A DNA stretch of 64,000 nucleotides, from positions 23,079,772-23,143,771 of the forward strand of contig NC_081405.1 in the NCBI RefSeq assembly GCF_030272615.1, in the 5' to 3' direction. Shown in pieces: positions 1 to 12,400 of the stretch. Below the pieces are notes generated by a model. The model worked only from the letters and a program-made list of their open reading frames with translations. It ran no database searches and was not told where the DNA came from. Source of the DNA: Cryptomeria japonica (lineage: Eukaryota; Streptophyta; Pinopsida; Cupressales; Cupressaceae). Position numbers and translations under genes: made by a program. The number at the start of each line of letters is the position of its first letter. The stretch's first letter is position 1.

Positions 1-73
1 GCCGGCAAGGGAACAACCATCGCTTCCACGTCCATTTAACTGTTCGCTGGATAGCAGCCAAATTGAAGCATGA
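1..73 (+). CDS. possible C-terminal end of an unidentified plant gene (partial)
   Basis: Frame 2 is open from the window edge to a TGA at 71-73 and gives 23 residues rich in Pro and Ser (it includes PSLPRPFNCSLDSS). It is followed by T-rich, 3'UTR-like sequence. The composition resembles the hydrophilic tail of a plant protein, but I do not recognise the family and 23 codons can be open by chance; frame 3 is open slightly further. If real, the gene would read toward the bHLH gene and end about 2.6 kb from it once the inserted retrotransposon is discounted. Confidence 0.22.
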   Translation, partial: PAREQPSLPRPFNCSLDSSQIEA

Positions 74-814
74 AAGACAAGTTCCCTGGGGACTCCTGCT
101 TTCTTTTGGTTGAATAACAAGTTTTCCATTGGATATTTGGTGTACATGGAGCTCTAATTCAAAATCCATCAGCTCATTTGTAGTTATTTGAGACAGTTTC
201 CCACCAATATTTGAGTCAGTAAAGTGATTGAATTGTACACTCGCTCTTGCTAGAGTTTTAACACATTCGAGGGCAGGGCAAAGTGTAACACACATTATTT
301 TTTTGATTGTGTGATTCAATTTTTTCATGCATTTTGTTCCATTTGAAGTCCTTGCAAACTGTATTGAAGTTACTTTAAAACAATTTCCTTTAATGTATAG
401 CTGAGTATAGATTGTTTGGTGCTGGTATATTTGAAATTTCGTGATTGAAGAACCGAAGAGTAGAATCTCCACATCAGCTTACATATTAGATGTTGTCTCT
501 CAAATGGAAAAATTGTTTAAAGCCTTGCACGATGCTGTGTTATTCTCTTACAAACTTAACCATTTAATTTTATACTCAATGACTAACCAGACTGTAATGC
601 CCCTTTATGGGATTTACCAGAATTTAGTGATGAAACAGTAATTCCTACCTAAGATGAAAATTGCATTATCTTTATTAATATAAGCTTGGAATAAAATTGC
701 CAACTATAAGGTCTCGTTTGGAATATTCCTGATTTAGGGCCTGCACACGCCATTAATCACTACAACTCATATTAGAACATTATATATTGAGAATCCATGA
801 CAAAATTCAAAACA
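74..814. other. 3'UTR-like or intergenic host sequence
   Basis: No supportable coding region. T-rich sequence with an AATAAA-like motif near 691, consistent with the 3' side of a gene ending at 73, but not proof of one. It ends at the target-site duplication of the large element. Confidence 0.4.
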
Positions 815-819
815 ATATA
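815..819. repeat. target-site duplication (left) of the Tat element
   Basis: ATATA lies directly before the TG of the left LTR and is repeated at 23950-23954 directly after the CA of the right LTR. Five base pairs is the usual size for plant LTR retrotransposons. It shows both outer ends belong to one insertion. Confidence 0.85.
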
Positions 820-2227
820 TGTAGTCACATAAATCTGTCCAGTTTAATTAAATGAATATTTGCTATTTATTTGATTAAAAATCTACTAGCCATCAGTTAA
901 TTAAATTAATATTTAATTAATTCATTTTCAAACATTATCCTATTAATTAAATAAATGATTCAATTTATTTTAATTAATTCATTAAACCAAATTCAAATCA
1001 ATTAAATGAATAAATTATATTTATTTCATTTAATCCCCTATTCCTCCTTTAAATAAATTAAATCAAACATTTATTTAAAATCATTTATCTCCCCACTTGC
1101 ATTTTCCTACAAATGCAACTTGCACACATTTATTAAAATAAATAAATTTATTTTAATTAAAAATACTATTTTTCCTCACCCACCAAATCCACTTGCAAAT
1201 CTAATCCATTTATAAATTCTTCTAACCCCTTCCTAATTAACTTAATTCATTCCCTAATTATTATCACATTCCTAAGCAACTTGGAGTCATTTCTTAAAGA
1301 CTTCAAAGTCTTTGAAAAATATTTAATGCTTTGTGTGTTCAACAATTTAACCTTCAAAGTCTTCCAAAACCACTAATGGCTCTTACATGACCATTAATGA
1401 CTCTTACATAACCATTTATGGTTTATTCAACTTGCACTCATGTGTCTCCTCAAACATTTAATGATTTGACCATGGTTATCCCTTTTGCCTTTGCACAAGA
1501 GTTTATCCATTGGATAAAAGCTTTATTCTTTGAATAAAGAATTTATCCATTCAACTAACCTTGATTTTAACTTCCAAGGTCATGTCAAGCATTTAATGCT
1601 TATTCCCTCTCCTCTCAACCTATCTCACATTGACACTTGTCATCCTGGGATTGGGTTGAAAGCCCTCACATGGATCTCAAATCATTCAATCCTGACACTT
1701 GTTGAGATTACTCAATCTCAACCATCCATTGCTCCATTTTTCTTATAAATAGAGCCCATTTTTTCATAATCCAGATCCTGAAAATTTGTATGCATTTAAG
1801 CTATAGTGAATTCTAGAGAGAATTTAGCATAAACTACTAATATCTTGTCATTTTGGTTAAAATAAATCATTTTAGTGTCAATATCATAGTATTAGTTTTT
1901 TATTCACATTTAGAGCAAATACTTCAATCTCAAACCTCCATAAGCATCCATAGTGCAAAAAGCTACTGAGAGCTATACTAGTTTGGAACTTGGAGAGGAG
2001 AGGAACAAAAGAGGAGCCAAGAGTATGGTAGAAGGCATTTGGAGATGTCTTCTTGCATTTACATTCATAGTTAAATGTTTTACTTTGTTTTTGGTGTCTC
2101 TTTTGATATGCCTGCTTAGGTTGATCTTTGGTTGAATAACACTAACCTTAATACTTGTTTCTTGTTGTTTGCGTGTTATACTACCACAGGTTTTGATCTA
2201 ACACCTGCCTTTTTTTGCAGAGCATCA
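820..2227 (+). repeat. left (5') LTR of the Tat element
   Basis: Begins TGTAGTCACA and ends GAGCATCA; aligns along its length with 22541-23949, with only scattered substitutions and a few small indels. U3 is rich in AATTAAAT-type sequence. A TATAAATAG promoter motif sits at 1744-1752, so R-U5 occupies roughly the last 450 bp. Confidence 0.93.
1744..1752 (+). promoter_or_regulatory. TATA box in the left LTR
   Basis: TATAAATAG, a canonical plant TATA box, preserved at the same place in the right LTR (23465-23473). It is the likely core promoter for the genomic RNA. Confidence 0.7.
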
Positions 2228-2229
2228 TT

Positions 2230-2245
2230 TGGTGAAGCCGACGTG
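2230..2245 (+). promoter_or_regulatory. candidate primer-binding site, not iMet type
   Basis: Two bases after the LTR end the sequence reads TGGTGAAGCCGACGTG. TGG at this spot matches a tRNA 3' CCA end, but the rest is not the initiator-Met type (TGGTATCAGAGC). I could not assign the tRNA. Confidence 0.55.
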
Positions 2246-2323
2246 AATTCAAACACCTAAAAGACAATTTTTTTTGACAACTAACATGTTTGAATGTTGA
2301 ACTTGACACACAGGTTGCGCTTT

Positions 2324-2487
2324 AGCGCTTTTGATCACGTTGTAGCACTATTGCAACTTGTTATTCTAGCGCTATTGTTCTTACAATAGCGCTATTGTAC
2401 CAAGTTTGACGCTATTGACCTTGTTTTAGCACTTTTGAACTTGTTTTGGCGCTTTTGAGCATGTTTTAGTGCTATTGCTTTTGTTGT
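2324..2487 (+). repeat. 20-bp tandem repeat in the Tat leader (8 units)
   Basis: A core AGCGCTATTG (variants AGCACTTTTG, GACGCTATTG, AGTGCTATTG) recurs at 2324, 2344, 2368, 2388, 2408, 2428, 2448 and 2468. All steps are exactly 20 bp except one of 24. The other half of the unit resembles NNCTTGTTTT. Two more isolated cores lie near 2524 and 2564. A perfect 16-bp palindrome, ACAATAGCGCTATTGT, lies at 2383-2398. Confidence 0.85.
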
Positions 2488-2733
2488 CAAAATTTTACTT
2501 TTAGTGATGTTGTGTCTGTATTAGCGCATTTATGTTAAATAGCACTTCTGTTTAAACACAGAGTAGCGCTATTGTAACAAAACGTTGTCAAAAAGACCCT
2601 GTAACCGAAAAAATAAAATTCTTAGGCTTGTAGAAGCCCACCATAGGTTCGGTTTTTACTAACTGTTCATTTCTTGTGCAGGTCTAAAGCCAACTTCCTT
2701 AAAAATAAAAAAAATAAAAAATAAAAACTTATT

Positions 2734-2932
2734 TTTGGTGTTTTAAAATTGAACAAAACAAAATTTGCTTTCTTGCAAGCTTAGGATCAAATTTTGTATT
2801 TGGTGTTCTAAAATTGAACAAAACAACTTTGTTTATTGCAAGTTTACGCTTAATTTTTCATTTGGTGCTTAAAATCAACAAAACAAATTTTTTTCTTGCA
2901 TCAAACTAATAATTCACAATCCACACTTCCCT
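2734..2932 (+). repeat. ~63-bp tandem repeat in the Tat leader (3 units)
   Basis: Units start with TTTGGTG at 2734, 2799 and 2861 (a fourth partial start at 2933) and share a following AAAATTGAACAAAACAA segment and a TTCTTGCAAG-like segment. Spacings are 65, 62 and 72 bp. Noncoding. Confidence 0.75.
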
Positions 2933-4969
2933 TTTGGTGCAAATAAAACTCACAATCAACTTGTTTCAATTTTTGCAAAAGCGATTTTTCTTCATGTATA
3001 CGTGCTTCAAATTAAGTTGATCAGGATTTTCAAAGTTCTAGTTTACTCAAAACTTTGCATTTGAAGTTAAAAAGAACACCATGATTGTTGGAGCAACATC
3101 TCTAAATAGTTAAAACACATTACGATGGCAAGTTAAAAATAACAAGTGCATTTCATGTTTGGCACACTTGTGCAAAAGAGTTGGTCGAGTGGTCCTACTT
3201 CTAACACACACTATCCTCTCCCTTGGCTTTCGTGATCCTAGGTGCAAGAGAAAAGTGTTAGTAACACTCAAAGTTTATATTTTTAAGAGAGGCCTGCCAA
3301 GGGACACATCACTCTTGGGAACGACCTCGTGCGGTAAATCCTTCGAACCGCTATAGAAATCAAGTGAGCGCGAAAGTTGTAGCCTTGGGTATAGCTGTTC
3401 CTACAGTCTAACTTGTTGAAAGGACAAATGGGCCCCACCACAAGTTACAAGGCTCTTAAGTGAGTCACTGCAGAATGAACTTATGTCCAAAAACATCGAA
3501 CATTACTAAACACCTTTAAGTAGTAGCCCACCCGTTCTATTGATTGAGAATATTTGAGATACAATTCAGTGCAAGAGCATAGATGGTTTTGCTCCCAAGA
3601 TACTCATCATACATATTTCCCTGAGTAGAAACATAGCTTTTTGAAAAGTCACTTGTGGCTTGATAAAAGTGGTGACTCCCCCATCATAGGGATCATCTAT
3701 TTTTTATACTCGTGCAAGACTTAGTATATCACATTCTTACCTGACACGATGGGATTCATAAGGAATGTAGTACCAAAGTCGAAGAAATATCAAGATGTGG
3801 GCTGAATTTATCACAATTGGCCATTTGACCTTAGGGATACAAAGTGTTTGAAGTGTTTTTATTTTGAGTCAAAGACCAAGTACAAATTGAGCCGACTTCA
3901 GGCTTTGGAAAGAAAGGCACCTAAAATACACTTAAAGGAAAGGGTCATAAAAAGTCCAAGGATTGGGTTGATCTAGACCCATACTCATTTGTGCCTTTAA
4001 GGCAACATTCTTGTGTTTATGTGCTTGCTTTGTTTTCTTGTCAAAGAAACATCATAAAATCCAAAAATCAAAACAAGTATTCATCCAACCAAACATCTTT
4101 CAAAAATAACCAAAAGATCAAAAACAAAGAGAAAAGTATCAAACTTTATGACCATTCTTCACATCTTGAGAAAGAAGAATCTTCATCAAAACATCAACTT
4201 AAAAAGAGGACCATTGAGTTCAAAGGCTTTGATCAAAAGGAGGAAATTCTTCTATCTCAATAGACAAATCTTTGTCTCTCATAGAGTTTTTCTACGTCAC
4301 ATGCATCTCTACCTTCAAGGCAAATCAAACGAATTTGATTCAGAGTCATTAAACTGCAGAGCTTTTATGCAATATAGAGCTTTGAGTTATCACAAAAACC
4401 AAGGAGGCAAGATTAATCCCAACTTCTTCCTAAACATTTGTATCATAGCTCAAGAAATGCCACCAACGCCCGAAAGGGAAGAGGTAGAATTTGTTCTATT
4501 TGTGACACAAAGCTTTTATTGAAGTTAAAACATTTCATCCATTATCTCATTCACACATCATCACTTCATCATCAATCCGTTTCAACTCTCAAAACATTAA
4601 GAGGTTCTTGTCCTAAGTTCTCTTTTGGATATTGCTTGAATCAAACACATCAAATCACTTTTAGATTGTTTCTACATCTAGGAAAAACTCATCCTAAGAG
4701 ACATATCTATGCAGGTTAAAACTAGTTTATGAGTGAATCCTTTCATTACTAGGTAGTTAAGTCTGTAACACATCTCAGATTTCTCTAAACCTTATCACAT
4801 AAAACCTTATAAAAAACAACAAGTAATTCAAAAAAAAGAATTTTAGTAACATCTACCTTTAAAGTGCTAGAGATTCACACGCAAAACAACACACCAACCA
4901 TCGATCTTTCATTTCATCAAAAACTCATCATCATTTTCACCCAACTTGAAACAAAAACTTGTAAACAAA
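2933..4969 (+). other. untranslated leader of the Tat element
   Basis: Between the repeats and the gag start I see no supportable coding sequence. Short open stretches at 3991-4719 overlap in different frames and resemble no protein. Long leaders are usual in large Tat/Ogre elements. Confidence 0.6.
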
Positions 4970-6763
4970 ATGGCTCATACCCGATCACAGTCAAGGCAAC
5001 GAGAAATAGAAATTGAAGAAGAAGAGGAGGAAAACATCATTGAATTTCAAGAAGCACTTGGAGGAAATGCTAATGACGAAAAACCCAAGTACTCCTACTC
5101 CTGCAACAATAGAAAGGGCTCAGCACAACCCTCTCTTTAACGGACTTTTCGACGAAATACTCAGGAGAAATGCGGATGCTCACTTTTTAAAGCTTTCTCA
5201 AGAAGGAGCCAAACTCCCCTCTGAATTTGATCTTGCACAACTACGACAAGCATCAGAATGACAAAGTTGCCATGAGGAAGAAAGAGGTAGAGATCCCATC
5301 AGATATAACATTACTCGAGGTAACCCACCACCTCCTCCTCCAAATGAAATAGAGATGTTGCGGCAACAAGTTGAAAATCTCGCCCAACAACTTCATAGTG
5401 GTGTGAAGACTAATCAATTTTCATTCAATGACGTTTGTCCCTATCCCTTTGATAGGAATCTTTATATGCCACCTTTTCCACGAGGATTCGAAACACCCAA
5501 ATTCGAAAAGTATAGAGGAAAGGGAGATCCTCGTGATCATGTCAGAGAATTCCATTCAGCTTGCCTCGAAGTGGCATAGGAGGACACATACCTAATGCGA
5601 CTTTTTCCCCAAAGCTTGGGAGGAACAACCACATCATGGTTTTCCTGACTGCCAGGTGGCATTAGGACCTTTGAAGAGCTAGTTCAAAAGTTCTTGGCAC
5701 ATTACTCTCATAACATTGAACGTGATATCACCATGGTTGATCTATGTAACACTAAACAAAAACCACGTGAACTATTCTCAGTATTCCTGCAACGATGGCG
5801 TCAAATGTCTAGCAAACGTTCTCTTCAGTTACCTGAACAAGAACTAGTGGAAATATTTATTTCCAACTTAAACGAAGAAATGGAATTTCACCTGGATGTC
5901 AAAGACACAGACTCTTTCAATGACATGATCACCAAAGGATTAAAATGTGAGCGAGCTCTCATCAAGAAAGGACTTATCAAAATCTATAATGAACCAAAGG
6001 ACGGTCCTCACCCATGCTTCAATAGTGACAAACCAAGCTTCTGGAACAAAAACAAAAATGTTGTCAACGACGGGGTTGTGGATGCAAGAACTATCAAAAG
6101 TGCACAACCTGTAGTTCGATTTGCAGGACAGAATCCCCCACCTCAGACTAACACAATTGCTCCTTCAAGTCAAAGCCACATCACATCTCACGATGAACCC
6201 AGACCTCGTCAACAAAAACAAAAGCGAACATACACTCCCTTAGGGGAACCCATCGAAACAGTATTACGACAACTGGTTTCTCAAAATCTGGTAACTCTAC
6301 CCAAAACATCAAATTATGAACCTCAAGTCAAACCTGCATGGTGGACGGATATTGAACATTGTGATTTCCATCAAGGGAGAGGACATAAGACAAGAAATTG
6401 TCACAGATTAAAATATCTTATTCAGGATCTTATTGACCGAGGTGAAATCAAAATCGAAGGACATGACCCAAAGACAACAAACAATGATCATCTGATGTTC
6501 AAAAATCCACTTCCATTACAAGATCAAAGGGGTCCTCCACTTCCAAGAGAGGCATTGATACCACTGATTATACGCAAGTCGTGTATAATTACACTGTGAA
6601 TCACCTGTACAATGCCAGTGAACAAATTGCAACTATAACCATCAAAAATCTCAGCTCCACTTGCAATGTTGTTACACGTCGTAGCAAGATTACCATAAAA
6701 GCAGCTCCACAAGGCACCCCATCTATCCCAAAGCAGTATAACCTTGTGGAATAGTAAGACAAA
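4970..6763 (+). pseudogene. gag: Tat gag (capsid and nucleocapsid), broken
   Basis: The first ATG of the reading region (4970) opens MAHTRSQSRQ, followed by an acidic Glu run. A frameshift near 5085 passes the frame on. The retrotransposon gag core lies at about 5480-5980, including a stretch around FLQRWRQMSSK. A nucleocapsid zinc finger, CDFHQGRGHKTRNC (Cys-x2-His-type plant Tat knuckle), lies near 6358-6400. In-frame stops occur at 5259 (TGA), 5577 (TAG) and 5646 (TGA); each is one transition from the Arg, Gln or Trp codon that would fit. A second frameshift near 6525 shifts to the frame running through 6750. Gag would form the virus-like particle that packages element RNA. It is not functional as it stands. 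Confidence 0.85.
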
Positions 6764-7811
6764 ATGCCCGCACTGATATCTATCTTAGAGCTACTGCACC
6801 TATCTCTGTCTCATAAAACAATCTTGGGTCAAGCTCTCCAAGAGGCGTCAGTCCCTGCAAACCTAAATACCGATCAGTTCCAAGCCATGGTTGGAAGTCT
6901 AAAGTCATCACCTTGTCTCACTTTCTCTAAAAGTGACAACTCTTCCTTCCAACAACCTCATAACGCTTCCCTACACATTGAAGGATTTATCAACCAGCAT
7001 AGGATCAAGCGAGTCTTGATCGATAATGGGGTCAGCTTGAATATTTGTACACTGTAGTTGGTCACAGCTTTGGGATATGCAATAGAATCAGTGGATCCCC
7101 GTAAAAAGATCACAATCAAAGCTTACAATGATGTAGAGCGTTCATCCAAAGGAGTTGTGGTACTACCTATCCGAGTGGGCCCTGTGGTGAAACACATCAT
7201 CTGTCAAGTTCTGGACCTTCCTCTGCCATACAATCTATTGTTAGGAAGACCTTGGATACATGCCATGCAAGCCATTCCATCTACCTACCATCAATGTATC
7301 AAGTTCCCACATAATGGTGTAGAGATCACAATCCTGGGCGATGCAAATCCCTTTGCATATTGTCATAATATCAGTCATCAACCAGAGATTACCGTTCCTA
7401 ACAATAAAGAAGCCATCTCCTCCACATCATACATAAGTCCAGCCTCTCTTGCCAATTCAACCACCACTATACCCAAGCAAGAAAAGCTTAAGATGAAAAT
7501 AGCAGAGGAAGGTCCTGGGGAATACAATTTGAGTCAACTCTTTTGTGTGGGACAAATGCCCACTTCTCCTAGAACACATGGCAAACCTCAGCAGTTACTT
7601 CAACAACCACTAATCAAGCTAGCATGTCCTTTGACGCCTTTCATCCTTGGAAAGAGTCAAGAAGAAGAAACCAACGATGAGGACTTAGCAGAATGGATCT
7701 ATAAAGATCCCATCACCACCGATATGCCGCAAGCTACACTTCCCATGGATCAGTATGGCAAAGGCCTCCTCATTATGCAAAGAATGGGTTATGATGGCCA
7801 GAGTGCTTTGG
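6764..7811 (+). pseudogene. Tat protease and first half of a G-patch domain, interrupted by insertion
   Basis: An aspartic-protease core is visible: RIKRVLIDNG (7006-7035; Asp-Asn-Gly in place of Asp-Ser/Thr-Gly, a variant I know from Tat elements), then the flap and hydrophobic region, and LLLGRPWIHAMQA near 7235-7270. A TAG at 7055-7057, where Gln would fit, splits the frame. The end (about 7750-7810) has the glycine- and hydrophobic-rich start of a G-patch (LLIMQRMGYDGQSAL), an RNA-binding motif found next to retroviral-type proteases. The frame then enters the LTR of the nested chromovirus. The same frame resumes after the insertion at 15664. Confidence 0.85.
7807..7811. repeat. target-site duplication (left) of the nested chromovirus
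   Basis: TTTGG immediately before the LTR, repeated at 15664-15668 immediately after the other LTR. Removing 7812-15668 leaves the host frame open across the junction. Confidence 0.93.
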
Positions 7812-9401
7812 TGATGGGATGGGGTTTGGGATAGACTAGCCTAGCCTATGCTCTTGGATCCTTTCTTTGGATCACTAGGTGTTCTAACTACACCCTAGGG
7901 TCTCTAGGACTTCCTCTGCTTGTGGAATCCCCTAACCTTTCCCAATCCACCCACCAACAACTTGAATACTACTTCTAGGGTCTCTCATGAGTTTCAACAA
8001 CCCTTACTTAGGCTAATAAGGGTTTGGCTTGTTCCACATCTTCTTAGGTCCTAGCAAGGATAGGACAGGTCTTATACAAGGTTTCCCATCCATTCAAGTT
8101 CCCCCAAGAGGTTTCAAACTTTCAACCCCTTATCAATTTCACTATTTTGTCTTCTTCCTACAAAATAGGGCTACAAGGAATGTGCCCAATTAGGCCTCCT
8201 ATCCGGTCTTCTAGGGCTCCCTCTTGCAAACGATGCATATGCTTGTGAAACTCCCCAAAATACCTGCTATTCATTTGGCAAGGACTCAAGGATTTTTCTG
8301 GTTTTGGGCCTCCAAGTGTCCATACACTGCCCTAGGTGAATTTTGGGGTTTTTAAGGGTTTTAAAGAGGGTTTTTAGGCCTGCCAGGGTCACAGTGTTGG
8401 TTTGTTGATTTCACCACCTTGTCTGGATTGGTGGAAGCTCCTCCTTCTCACCAATGATACTCCACTCATCCCTCTACAACTCCTCCAAAGGGTGCCTCCT
8501 CCTCTGTCCTTCCTTTCTCTCCTGGACCTTTGCAACTTCAACCCTTCCTAGCCGGGCACTGTCTAGTCTCGCCTAGGAGTGGGTCCTTGGTTGGCTTCCC
8601 TACATCTTCAAGGGCCCTGCTTGCTCTGAAGTAATGTACAGGGTCTGTACTCCTATTCCCCATGGTTTCATGGTGATTCCACAATGGGGAAAGGAGTTAA
8701 GAACCCATTTTCTCAAAACAGTCCAAAATTGGACAGTGAGAAGGTAATTCACAAAATATTTTCAAACACACCACACTTGCTAAACAAAATCTAATATAAA
8801 TGTTCAAAATGGAAGTAAATACACCATATAAGACTTTCAACATAGGTTTGCTCGAAAATCAATCCATTAATAATCTTTTCTTACTACATTTGTGCCGACT
8901 GGTAACAAAATTGCAGTCACGGTCAAGTCACTTTTCTTGGGTCGTACAACAACTGACATCCAATCCATTGTCTTAGGGTTTGCAACTACTTATACTACCC
9001 TTTCTTTGGTCTGTGTGCCCATATTAGGGTTGTCCACGTTAAACTTAAGATCTTGACCTACTAGGTGGAAAAGTTGCTTGACAACTTTGAAAAGTTGTCA
9101 TGCAACTTTTGCAACTTTTGAGCAACTTTCTCAATGTTGTTTTTCTTGACTCCTAGACCCACATTGGGCTACCCTAAGGACACCACCATGATAAGAAGGA
9201 CCCTAATCACCTCAAAGGCACACATACCCTCTACTTTCAAGGAAAAATCAACTTTGACTTATGACCCTAGGACCCAAACTAGGACCTAAACTAAGACCAA
9301 TGAGCACATGGCTCTTATTGTATATACAATGGCTTCATAAAGAAGCAAGAACAAAATCAAAAGAGAATGGTGGGAGTCCTTTGAAGGGTACTTTTGCACC
9401 A
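7812..9401 (-). repeat. 3' LTR (left on the plus strand) of the chromovirus
   Basis: Starts TGATGGGATG and ends TGCACCA on the plus strand. It aligns over 1.59 kb with 14076-15663 and differs at scattered, mostly transition, sites. The last ~67 bp before 9401 also encode the C-terminus of the polyprotein. Confidence 0.93.
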
Positions 9402-12400
9402 TACTCCCCCTCTGCAACAAAATAAGGAACTAGGGGAGTGAGAAGAGTCAGATCAATGCCAAACTTCTTGAACTTGCTTTCTTCAATCCAAGTAGCTTCA
9501 GACACAGGGTGATCTACCCACTTCACCGAGTGCTCCATGTAGACCTGGTGTCTAGTAGACTTCTTCACCCTTGACTCCAAGATCTCTTCTGCTATAGGCT
9601 GCTTCACTTGGGTTAAGGCATTCACATCCAAGTCTTGCAATACCTTGGCTTGATTCTCAGTTTGCCCTGCTATCTCACCCTTATACATTATCAAATCAAC
9701 AACATTGAAGACTGGTGAGATGGTTAAGTCTGAAGGAAGATCCACCTTGTAGGCATTCTCACCATACTTTGACATAATTCTACAAGGTCCTACCCTCTTC
9801 ATTTGCAGTTTAGTAGGCTTACCACTTTGCATTCTAGCTTTGCTTAGATGGACCATCACATAGTCACCCACCTTGAACTGAACCTCTCTCCTTTTCTCAT
9901 CCATTTTGGCCTTCAGTTTTTGAGTGGATCCAAGGATGGCTTTCTTGACCTGCTCTTAGACTTCCTTGATGGTTTGAGTGAAATCCTTTGCTTGGCCACT
10001 CTTCATCTCCATGGAACCAAGTTCCCTGAGTTCACACACTCCCCTTGGATGTCTACCATAGACAACCTCAAAAGGACTCCTTCCAGTGGTCCTATTCACA
10101 CTGTCATTATAGGCATACTCTTCTTGAGGAATGATTAGATCCCATGTCTGTCCATACTTCTTAGTTAAACACCTCAACAAGTTGCCTAACACCCTATTAA
10201 TGGCTTCATTTTGACCATCAGTTTGTGGATGGCAAGCTGAGCTAAATGAGAGATTAGTTCCTAGTCTCCTCCATAATGTATGCCAAAAATGGCTCATGAA
10301 CTTGTTGTCCCTTTCTAAAACAATTCTTAAAGGGAGTCCATGAATCCTTACAATCCCCTTAAAGAAAAGATGTGCAATATAGCTAGCATCATGTGTAGTC
10401 CTACATGGAATGAAATGACTCATCTTGGAAAATCTATCTACTACCTCATAGATGCTATCCACACCTGTCTTGGTCTTGGGGAGTCCTACTACAAAGTCCA
10501 TGATTATACATTCCCAAGGCCTATTTGGGACCGGTAGTGATTGACAGAGACCTGCATTACTTGATCCTCCTTTTGCCCTTTGACACACACCACATTGCTC
10601 CACATACCTCTTCACATCTCTTGGCAACTTGGGCCAATGGTAGTACCTCTATACTAGATCCAAGGTTTTGTTGATACCAAAGTGTCCACTTAGACTACCA
10701 TTGTGTTTTTCTTGGATGAGGTTTTCCCTCATGGACCCTCTAGGCACACATAACTGATTACCTTTGAACAAGAGACCATTTTGGAGAGTGTAATCTACAT
10801 ATTCACCATGAAAATGATTCTCAAACTCCTTGCAAACCTTGTAGGCTGATGAGAAGTCTTCATCTCCTTCATAGAGGTCCTTGAAACCTTCTATTCCTAT
10901 GCTCTGCAACTGTAACTCTTGAACTGTCAACAACTTCCTGCTTAAAGCATCTGCCACCTTGTTGAGTTGCCCCTTTTTATGTTTGATGGTGAAGGTGAAG
11001 GATTGGAGGTATTACATCCATTTCAAATGTCTATTGCTAAGCTTCTCTTGAGTGTTAATGTAACTCAAAGCCTGGTTGTCTGTGAACACCACAAATTCCT
11101 TTGGGAGTAGGTAATGCCTCCATTTTTTGAGAGACTGAACTAATGTATACAACTCTAAGTCATAGGCTGAGTACTTCTTCTTTGCTTCATTGAGCTTCTC
11201 ACTGAAAAATGCCACAGGTCTTCCCTCTTGACTCAATACACCCCCTACTGCAATTCCACTTGCATCACATTCCAATGTGAATAGCTTGTCAAAAGTAGGT
11301 AGGAGTAGGATGGGTTTTGTGGCTACTTCTTGCTTCAATAATTGGAATGCTTTATCAACCTGCTCAGTCCATTTGAATTTAGTTTTAAGGCCTCCTTTTA
11401 TGGTGTCAAGGACTGGTGCACATATGCCACTGAAGTTCCTCATAAACTTCCTATAGAATTGAGCTAAACCATGGAAACTCCTAACTTCAGTCCCTGTTCT
11501 AGGGGTAGGCCAATTCAAGATTGCCTCCACTTTGCTTGGATCCATCTTCAAGGTTCCCTTAGACACCACAAATCCTAAGTAGACTAGCTCTTGCTTCAAG
11601 AAGTCACACTTTTCTAGGTTGATTGATAACTTCTCTACATGCAACCTCTCTAAGACTAACCTCAGATGCTCAAGGTGCTCCTCTTTGGTTCTGCTATAGA
11701 TGAGGATGTCATCTAGGTACACCACCACAAACCTGCCTGTGAAGTCCTTTAACACCTCATTCATCAACCTCATGAAGGTGCTTGGGGCATTGGTGAGTCC
11801 AAATGGCATCACAAGCCATTCATACAACCCTTCTGTGATCTTGAAAGCGGTCTTCCACTCATCTCCCTCCTTAATTCTAATCTGGTGATAACCACTTTTA
11901 AGGCCCAATTTGGTAAAATACATAGCACCTCCTAAACAGTCCATCAAATCCTCTATTCTAGGAATAGGAAACCTATACCTTATGGTGATCCTATTGATTT
12001 CCTTTGAATCAGTGCAAAGTCTCCACTTGCCTCTCTTCTTTGATGCTAGCACTACTGGGACTGCACATGGGCTGATGCTCTTCTTGATCAGTCCTTGTTC
12101 CAATAACTCCTGCACTTGCCTTGCCACCTCCTTGTTTTGGTCAGGTGTGAGCTTATATGCAGCTTTGTTAGCTAGGGATGCACTGGGAACAAAGTCTATT
12201 TGATGGCTTATAGACCTTCTTGGTGGGAGTGTTGCAGGTGCTCCATCACTCACTATGTCCTTATACTCCTGCAACATTTGCTTCACCTCCTTGGGTACCT
12301 CTGCCTGCAACTTGTCTTCCTCCTCCCTTGGCTTCACAAAGATGGCACACCTCACTGTTTCCTCCTCATGTAGCAAGTGTAAGAACTCTCTACCAGTAGC

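Noticed and set aside
1953-2135. A 60-codon hydrophobic open frame present in both Tat LTRs (also 23674-23856)
   Set aside because: It has no upstream ATG, and the two copies differ at several amino-acid-changing sites. Shared presence follows from LTR duplication, not selection.
3991-4719. Overlapping open frames of up to 124 codons in the Tat leader
   Set aside because: They overlap in different frames, resemble no protein and lie in a region expected to be untranslated.
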